From contig NC_079478.1 in NCBI RefSeq assembly GCF_026230105.1, forward strand, positions 22,769,653 through 22,833,652: a DNA stretch of 64,000 nt, given 5' to 3'. Below, piece after piece: positions 58,324 through 64,000 of this stretch (position 1 is the stretch's first letter; every line of letters starts with the position of its first letter). A program made the translations under genes and the position numbers. Source of the DNA: Diorhabda sublineata (Eukaryota > Arthropoda > Insecta > Coleoptera > Chrysomelidae). Under the pieces are notes generated by a model that saw only the letters and a list, made by a program, of their open reading frames with translations, did not search any database and was not told the origin of the DNA.

Positions 58324-59625
58324 TTATGGAGGAGTCCAAAGTTTAGCGGATGCAGACGAAAACTTTATATTGTTTTATTTTTCGCATAGTTTCTGTTTCT
58401 GTTGTTTATATATAATACTAGCTTTTGTATCAACTACAAAGTAAATAATCTTATGTCATCCCGAACACATCGGGATAGACAAGTGAGCGGTTTGTTTCAA
58501 TGAATTAATATCTTGAAAATTAGATAAGTGTAGTGCTAAGTCTTGGTATATAGTTTAGCGAATAACGCCTAGTCTAGAATACTTATTGTTAGTCTATAAA
58601 TAAATAGAGTAAGAAAAATGCGTATAAGTCACCCCACCGTTAAAACAGTTCAAATATATTAGAAATAAGAAAAAACTCTACATTGGTAGGATAGTTATAA
58701 TGAATTAATTAGAAGAAAATCATTACAATATAACGATGAAGGACATTTGGATAGTTTTTTTGAGAAAAGCATCCTTCTATGAAATTTAACAAATGGAGTT
58801 AACGTTATTGTTAAGCAATGATTAAGTGGACGTACTCAAATTACGAACGATTTCGAATGAATCTACGTGAGAACATACCCAAGTATTGCAAAACTTGTCT
58901 GTTTACTACACTAAAAATATATTTATGTTATTTAAAGTTAATGACTCTATTTTTATTTTTTTTAAGTTGATATTCAACAGTTCGTTATTAATGCATCACT
59001 CCTAAAATCATCATCATGTGTAACTACCCTCTCTAAAGATTAAGGAATATTATTGATGAATGCATGTTATTTCCATTATTTGACAAAATTCATTTTAACT
59101 CTTCTGATAAGGTATTGATCCATTGAAAACTCTTTGTTTAAATGAGTGTAGTGAACAAAAAGTTTAATTTTATTGTAAATGAAGTACAGAAAAATACAAG
59201 AAGAAACAATGTTGTATATGGTTTATTTTTTTATAATAAACAAAATGTAAGCTTCCACGAAAAGTCTCAAAGCATCGTTTTAAGGAATAATCAAAATTTG
59301 TAGAAATAGCTCTGTTATTGTATCTTATAATTCTTGATATTGAAACACAATTAATGACAAAAAACCTCCACTTTTTGAGGATAAGTTTTTTAATAATTTA
59401 AATTTCAAACCTCTCTAAATTTGGAATTTTTTCGTCTTCACGGTTATCTAAGGTTGACAACTAAGTACTTTCGATTCTGCTGATAAAGAGCGCTACTTAA
59501 TTTTTTGAATAACTCATGTTAGTGCTGTACTTTGCCGTTCGTCACGTGCTACTGGTCACATTGACGTAACTTAAGAAGCAAGTAGTGCATGATTTTTATT
59601 AGGTATTAATTGTGGTATAATTTTA
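58324..59625. other. No recognised gene; one short hairpin
   Basis: ATCCCGAACACATCGGGAT (58458-58476) is a perfect 7-bp stem with a 5-nt loop. No CTRR end follows closely enough to call it a Helitron terminus. The remainder is AT-rich without recognised features. Confidence 0.5.
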
Positions 59626-59634
59626 AATGAACTG

Positions 59635-60495
59635 AAGAAACGAACATTTTCGGAATATTTTACTTTTTCATTTCCGTAAAGGAAAGAAAGCTGTTGCGGC
59701 TCACAAAGATATATATGAAATTTCTGGTTCTGATTACTTAACAGAACGCACGTGTCAGAATTGGTATAAAAATTCCGTTGAGCAACGTTCTGACCAAATC
59801 AAAGTAATAATTGGAGAAGTTTCTCATATAACTATTCAATAGGTTGCAAATAGGCTACATGTATTGCACACAACAATAGAAAACACTTAAAATGTCTTGG
59901 GCTAGTTGAGAAGCTTGATATTTGGGTACCTCACTAATTGAAAGGAATTCGTTTAACCCCAATAATCAATATTTGCGATATGCACCTCAAACGAAATGAC
60001 ACCGGCCCTTTCTCGAAAAGAATGATCACTGGTGATGAGAAATAAGTCCTGCACAGTAACGTAGTTCGAAATCGTTCATGGAGCAAACACGATGAACCAG
60101 CATAAACCACATCGAAAGCTGGAAAACAATAAACAAGCTCATGCTGTCAGTTTGGTGGGATTACCAAGGTGTTGTGTTTTTTGAGCTGCTTCCAAGGAAC
60201 CAAACGATCAATTCTGATGTTAAGTGTCAACAGATAATGTAAGGCCTCACCTATCTTTGGGAAACTATTGGAGCTTGGCTGGGAAGTGATGCCACATCCC
60301 TCATGGAGCCCTGATCTGGAACCATATGATTACTATTTATTCCAAAGTTTGCAAAGATTAGAACTTTACAGATGACGATGACCTTCAATCGCACCTGGTT
60401 TAGTTTTTTCTGATAAGGACCAGCAATTTTATGAGCGCGGAGTCCTTTAACTGTAAGAAATATGGCAGAATGGAAGATATATAATTGATTAAAAC
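59635..60495 (+). pseudogene. mariner transposase relic (HDNARPH-type lineage)
   Basis: Fragments in order on the plus strand fit a mariner of the group related to the human SETMAR transposase: AAHKDIYEISG and ERTCQNWYKNSV near 59690-59790 in the DNA-binding part; ITGDEK near 60025-60045 with the first catalytic Asp; LSVWWDYQGVVFFELLPRNQ near 60145-60205; and LELGWEVMPHPSWSPDLEPY with DYYLFQSLQRL near 60265-60360, where the third Asp is kept. The HDNARPH block with the second Asp is deleted. A tail with QFYERGV follows to about 60490. Stops are frequent and no TIRs were found. Confidence 0.75.
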
Positions 60496-60845
60496 CTATT
60501 CTTTGTATAAAAAAGTATTTTATTTTATACTACAAAACCGAAATTACTTTGTCTCCAATTAATATTTTTAAATGAATATCATGAGAATATGTACAAATTT
60601 CTTGCTTCCTATTCTTCACTAATTTCACTAAGATTTTCTGGGAAGTAGTCTAGATGAGAATGTGTGGTTGATTTTGATACTCATATTACAACCAAGAATC
60701 TAGATTTTTTCAGCACATTCTCAAAAGTATTAATACCTAAACTATGTTTTAATTATTAATAATTTTCTAGAAATGACAACTTCTTTACAAGCACTCTCCT
60801 CAACTTTTACTCATCTTTCTTTATATTGCTTGATTCTGTATCTTT

Positions 60846-60888
60846 TATAAAGCTCTTATTCTGCGGCCCTACAAATATTGCCTTCAGT
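60846..60888 (+). promoter_or_regulatory. Possible core promoter upstream of the signal-peptide exon
   Basis: TATAAA lies at 60846-60851 and an arthropod-type initiator, TCAGT, at 60884-60888, with the ATG of the next feature 62 bp further on. The spacing between TATA and initiator is about 8-10 bp longer than ideal. A second A-rich box, GAATAAAAG, lies at 60893-60901. Confidence 0.3.
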
Positions 60889-60949
60889 GGAGGAATAAAA
60901 GATTTTTAAGGGTCAAAAACACTTAAGCAAATTACGTTTTTGGTTCAAG

Positions 60950-61028
60950 ATGTTACAGTTGCTCTTTTTCGTCAGTCTCTTCTGTGCAATACTGTTCTCG
61001 GTTCCTACTATCTCACACACAGAAAACG
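60950..61028 (+). CDS. Possible first coding exon: signal peptide of a secreted protein
   Basis: ATG at 60950, with A at -3, opens a frame encoding MLQLLFFVSLFCAILFSVPT followed by ISHTEN. This is a textbook signal peptide: a short start, a hydrophobic core of about 16 residues, then small and polar residues. The frame runs straight into a strong splice donor, ACG|GTAAGC, at 61028-61029, leaving phase 1. The frame stops within the putative intron (near 61078). I found no matching acceptor exon in the remaining 3 kb, so the rest of the gene may lie beyond the window, or this may be a leftover exon. It is too short to identify the protein. It lies 350 bp upstream of the p47 ORF but does not join to it, since p47 has its own ATG and no signal peptide. 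Confidence 0.4.
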
Positions 61029-61378
61029 GTAAGCGGTCAAAAATAAATGTCAAAGTAAATTACCTAAAAATTAAGGTTTGATCATTCTAGAAAACAATTC
61101 TTTCGTGTGATTTTTCTACTTCTGTGATTTTCTGAAAGAGCATGAAAATCCCAACAAACCTGTAATTTTTGCGACTACAGAATTTTTCACACCTTACAAT
61201 GATTTTTTCGCTAAAATTCCTGGACTATATGTACGTCATAATTGAAATTTAAACATATCAGATATCAAAATAAGAAACTGACAATGTATGTCAGTCATGA
61301 CAGATGCTTTTTGTAGTATTTTGGAAATAAATAACGCATTTGTAATTTTTATCAAAAATAAGTACTAATATCAAAAAT

Positions 61379-62368
61379 ATGTCAAAACAAAAAGAAAAAA
61401 GTGATGGTACCAGAACAGAGCCCACGGAAAATGATGGAGACGATTCTATCACAATTAAAGAAATAGCTTCAAGTGGAGAATCTTCAAAGTCCCCAGTATC
61501 AATTGTTAAATCCAAGCCAAACTCAAATTTTGCGACTCTACAAACAGTGATTAGCTCCAGTGAAGATGAGGAAAACAGACAAGCATACTACGCTGGAGGT
61601 TCAGAATCTAGTGGTCAACAAGTTCTAGGTCCTCCTAAAAAACAAAACGTTGCTGCAGACATAATCAGGTCTATCCAAGAACATGGGCTTGTAATTGTAG
61701 ATCAAAGTTCAACTATTCCAAAATCCGAAGCTTTTAAAGGTACAGGATACACACTGGGCCAAGATGACACTGATACAGTAATAACTTCAGGAATTTCTGC
61801 ACCTTCTGAGGTGACATTGAGATTGTGGCAGAATGGATTTAGTATTAATGATGGCGATTTGAGACTTTATGCGGATCCAGCCAGTCAAAAGTTTTTAGAA
61901 GATGTTAGAGAAGGTAGAATTCCAGAAGAATTAATTGGAGACGCTTCTAGAATCCATTTATCCATAGAAGATCGCCGAACACAAGTTTTCCAACCAAAAA
62001 TAGTATCAAATACTTTCCAAGGAAAAGGTTATACCTTAGGTACCACTGCAACAACTGAAGTAGGTGCTAGTAGCGAAGGAGATGAAGAGAATAATGAAGC
62101 TAAGGCTAAAGAACAACTGAAATTGGATAATTCAAAACCAACAACTAATTTACAGATTCGTTTAGCTGACGGTTCAAAATTAGTTGGACAATTTAATCAA
62201 GAACATTCTATTGGAGCAATTAGAGATTATATTCAAGTTGCTCGACCTCAATATCAGAATCGAACATTTGATCTAATGACGTCTTATCCATCAGTGAGAC
62301 TGGATGATGCACAAACCATTGAGGCAGCTGGGTTGATTAACGCTGTTATTATACAAAGACTAATTTGA
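61379..62368 (+). CDS. p47: NSFL1 cofactor p47-type protein (p97/VCP adaptor)
   Basis: An intact 329-codon ORF encodes a UBX-family adaptor that recruits the AAA ATPase p97/VCP, known for Golgi and ER membrane fusion and for ubiquitin-linked work. In order: an acidic, Ser-rich N-terminus (1-65); the conserved YYAGGSESSGQQVLGPPKK (70-88); a first p97-binding SHP-type motif, FKGTGYTLG (119-127); a SEP domain (about 143-207: LRLWQNGFSINDGDLRLYAD, IPEEL); a second motif, FQGKGYTLG (213-221); and a C-terminal UBX domain (about 255-329) with FDLMTSYPSVRL in the p97-binding loop and the terminal NAVIIQRLI. The N-terminal UBA domain of vertebrate p47 (about 370 residues) is absent, as in the p37/UBXN2B type. 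There is no intron. The start is the first ATG of the frame, with A at -3. Hydrophilic and cytosolic. Confidence 0.94.
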   Translation: MSKQKEKSDGTRTEPTENDGDDSITIKEIASSGESSKSPVSIVKSKPNSNFATLQTVISSSEDEENRQAYYAGGSESSGQQVLGPPKKQNVAADIIRSIQEHGLVIVDQSSTIPKSEAFKGTGYTLGQDDTDTVITSGISAPSEVTLRLWQNGFSINDGDLRLYADPASQKFLEDVREGRIPEELIGDASRIHLSIEDRRTQVFQPKIVSNTFQGKGYTLGTTATTEVGASSEGDEENNEAKAKEQLKLDNSKPTTNLQIRLADGSKLVGQFNQEHSIGAIRDYIQVARPQYQNRTFDLMTSYPSVRLDDAQTIEAAGLINAVIIQRLI

Positions 62369-62390
62369 AATTTTGACCAAAATTCACATA

Positions 62391-62396
62391 AATAAA
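62391..62396 (+). terminator. Poly(A) signal of the p47 gene
   Basis: AATAAA lies 22 bp after the p47 stop codon (62366-62368), which would give a very short 3' UTR. Further downstream candidates are common in this AT-rich DNA, so usage is not certain. Confidence 0.6.
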
Positions 62397-62399
62397 CAA

Positions 62400-64000
62400 G
62401 ATTAGGTGATAATGACGTTACAATTACATTTAGTAAGTTAACTATGATATATAAAAATAAGTTGAGATATCATGGCCTAGTACTAAAATAATGAATTGTG
62501 TGAGTGTGAACTGGCCGAATTATTTGAAAATTAACTGCTTAATCTTTATAATTAGTCCAGTCAATCAAGAGTTTTTCCAAAGATTTTCGGTTCCGACAGC
62601 CAATTGATATCAGCGTGTAACATTAAGTCAAAATCAATGTAAGAATCAATTTTGAAAATATGCTCACACCTAGTATTGTCTAGGGGCTTGAAGCCATCCT
62701 TTCTAGAAGGTGCAAAATAAAATCTTAAAAATAAGTGTAGGAATCCATAAAAAAAGTAATTTTATGAAAAAAATGAAAATATTTATTTAAGCGATTATTT
62801 TCTGTTATGTGTAGCTGAAAATATTCAATTTTTGTGTAAAATGAGCATATTTGAGCTCATAAAACAAATGTGAGAAATAAAGTTCGAGACTGTCAAAAAA
62901 GAAATAAATTTAACTCAAATAGTTGTTTAAGTGGAAAAATAACTGAGATATGGCTAGATAATAATAATTTTATCCCACAACTGTGAAAATAATGACTATT
63001 TACGATCTCAAAACTAATCAAATATAAAAAAATTAATCGCACATTTTTTGAAAGAAATATATAAACAAATTTCAATGAATTTGATTCCATATTATTTGGA
63101 TGAAAATAAACAAATATATAACAAAGATGAAATTTGAAAAAAAAAAATAATTTTTGGTTGATATTTCCATGAATGCAGCATTAACAAAAAAACTTCAAAA
63201 ATAGAAGTGATTAAATCCTTTTTCACTCAATAATTCGCTTTTTTTTGTTAATGTACCTATAACAAATAGTAAAAAAGATATCGCAGTTTAAAGATTGTAG
63301 TCAAGAGCCAGCCCACTGTCATGAGCTTTTGACATTGATTTCTTAAAAAACGAGCAATCACAATATTCCAATTATCAGCAATTGTAGCATTTGAAATTTT
63401 CCTGAAAATGGTTTTTGGATCAATTACATAACTGAAAAATTAACAAAGTTACCGCGAGAAAACTAAAGCTATCTTCGAGTATGTCTACGAGTACTTATAA
63501 ATGAAGCCCAGAGGTTGTTCATGCGTATAGCTCCTTTCGGGCGGTCGAAACGTTACACAGGTATGAAAATATATATACTTAATACTAATAATTCGTTTCC
63601 TCCAAAAAAATTTAGAGTGAATTTACGTAATTATATTTTCAGGATTTGCCGGTTTTTTACAATATGTACATACATTAAAATAAAATGGATAAAACTACTG
63701 CCAGTAGAAATGCAGATGAAATATTTTGTAAAATTTGTGAAACAATTTCCGACGAAAGACTTTTTAATGGGTGGGGTGCGACGAGCGCACGTGCATCGTG
63801 CGCACAGGCACATTTAGAAAACATTTCGTGCATCTAGCGCACACTACCTCTATGCAACGAGCGCACAAAAACATTTTATCTGCCGGAGTATGTTCTAGAG
63901 ATGGGTAAACATACGAAAACTAAGACTTTCCAAAATTAGCAAATATTTTTTCTTTACCAAAAAATAACTCAATAACAACATATACCACTCATTATGAAGC
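62400..64000. other. AT-rich 3' flank of p47, nothing firm
   Basis: No gene is recognised. ATAGCTCCTTTCGGGCGGTC followed by GAAACGTT at 63526-63553 may belong to the GAAAC hairpin group. The GC-rich stretch at 63775-63865 (GAGCGCACGTGCATCGTGCG) holds repeats of an AGCGCAC theme of unknown origin. Confidence 0.45.

Noticed and set aside
58458..58476. Hairpin considered as a Helitron 3' terminus
   Set aside because: No CTRR end within about 15 bp downstream.
63775..63865. GC-rich segment with repeated AGCGCAC considered as a CpG-type promoter
   Set aside because: It has no adjacent gene or initiator, and the repeats look like simple-sequence expansion near the window end.

Overview
The window looks like nuclear DNA of an insect, probably a repeat-rich species with a large genome; I cannot name the order. 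The evidence is strong AT-richness, very low gene density, eukaryotic splice and poly(A) signals, a complete NSFL1 cofactor p47-type gene, and a dense load of arthropod-type transposons (several mariner lineages, Tc1, piggyBac, hAT, Helitron, R1, Jockey-like and I-like non-LTR elements, Ty1/copia). Nothing suggests a bacterium, an organelle or a virus.

Layout. 0-13 kb: a mariner C-terminal relic and a Jockey-like 3' end (0.6-1.9 kb), an internally deleted mariner with matching terminal inverted repeats (TIRs) and TA duplication (2.19-3.03 kb), two non-LTR fragments (4.0-5.5 kb), an unrecognised 129-codon ORF (5.97 kb), a nearly intact 1.28-kb mariner (7.90-9.18 kb), and a decayed piggyBac (11.0-12.1 kb). 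13.3-20 kb: a Tc1/mariner-superfamily relic, then the best preserved large element, an R1-clade retrotransposon on the minus strand (14.34-19.55 kb) with a (TA)n tract directly against both ends. 20-36 kb: a non-LTR relic with a second non-LTR fragment nested in it (21.4-23.2 kb), several mariner and Tc1 relics, and a hAT relic. 36-55 kb: I-like, Jockey-like and copia fragments, a DDE transposase relic, more mariners, a hAT-like MITE and a dispersed stem-loop repeat family. 55-58.4 kb: a Helitron Rep N-terminus, a tRNA-like sequence and a fresh 287-bp tandem duplication. 59.6-64 kb: a mariner relic, an orphan signal-peptide exon, and the only convincing host gene, the p47-type gene (61.38-62.37 kb).

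Working together. Apart from p47 (a p97/VCP adaptor) and perhaps the signal-peptide exon, the coding signals are transposon proteins, nearly all broken by frameshifts, stops, deletions or loss of catalytic residues. The features most worth following up are the R1-clade element sitting inside (TA)n DNA, a dispersed repeat family with a GAnGA-hairpin-GAAA core and a 56-bp palindrome, the p47 ORF that lacks a UBA domain and introns, and the orphan signal-peptide exon beside it. All calls come from reading motifs by eye; no searches were run.
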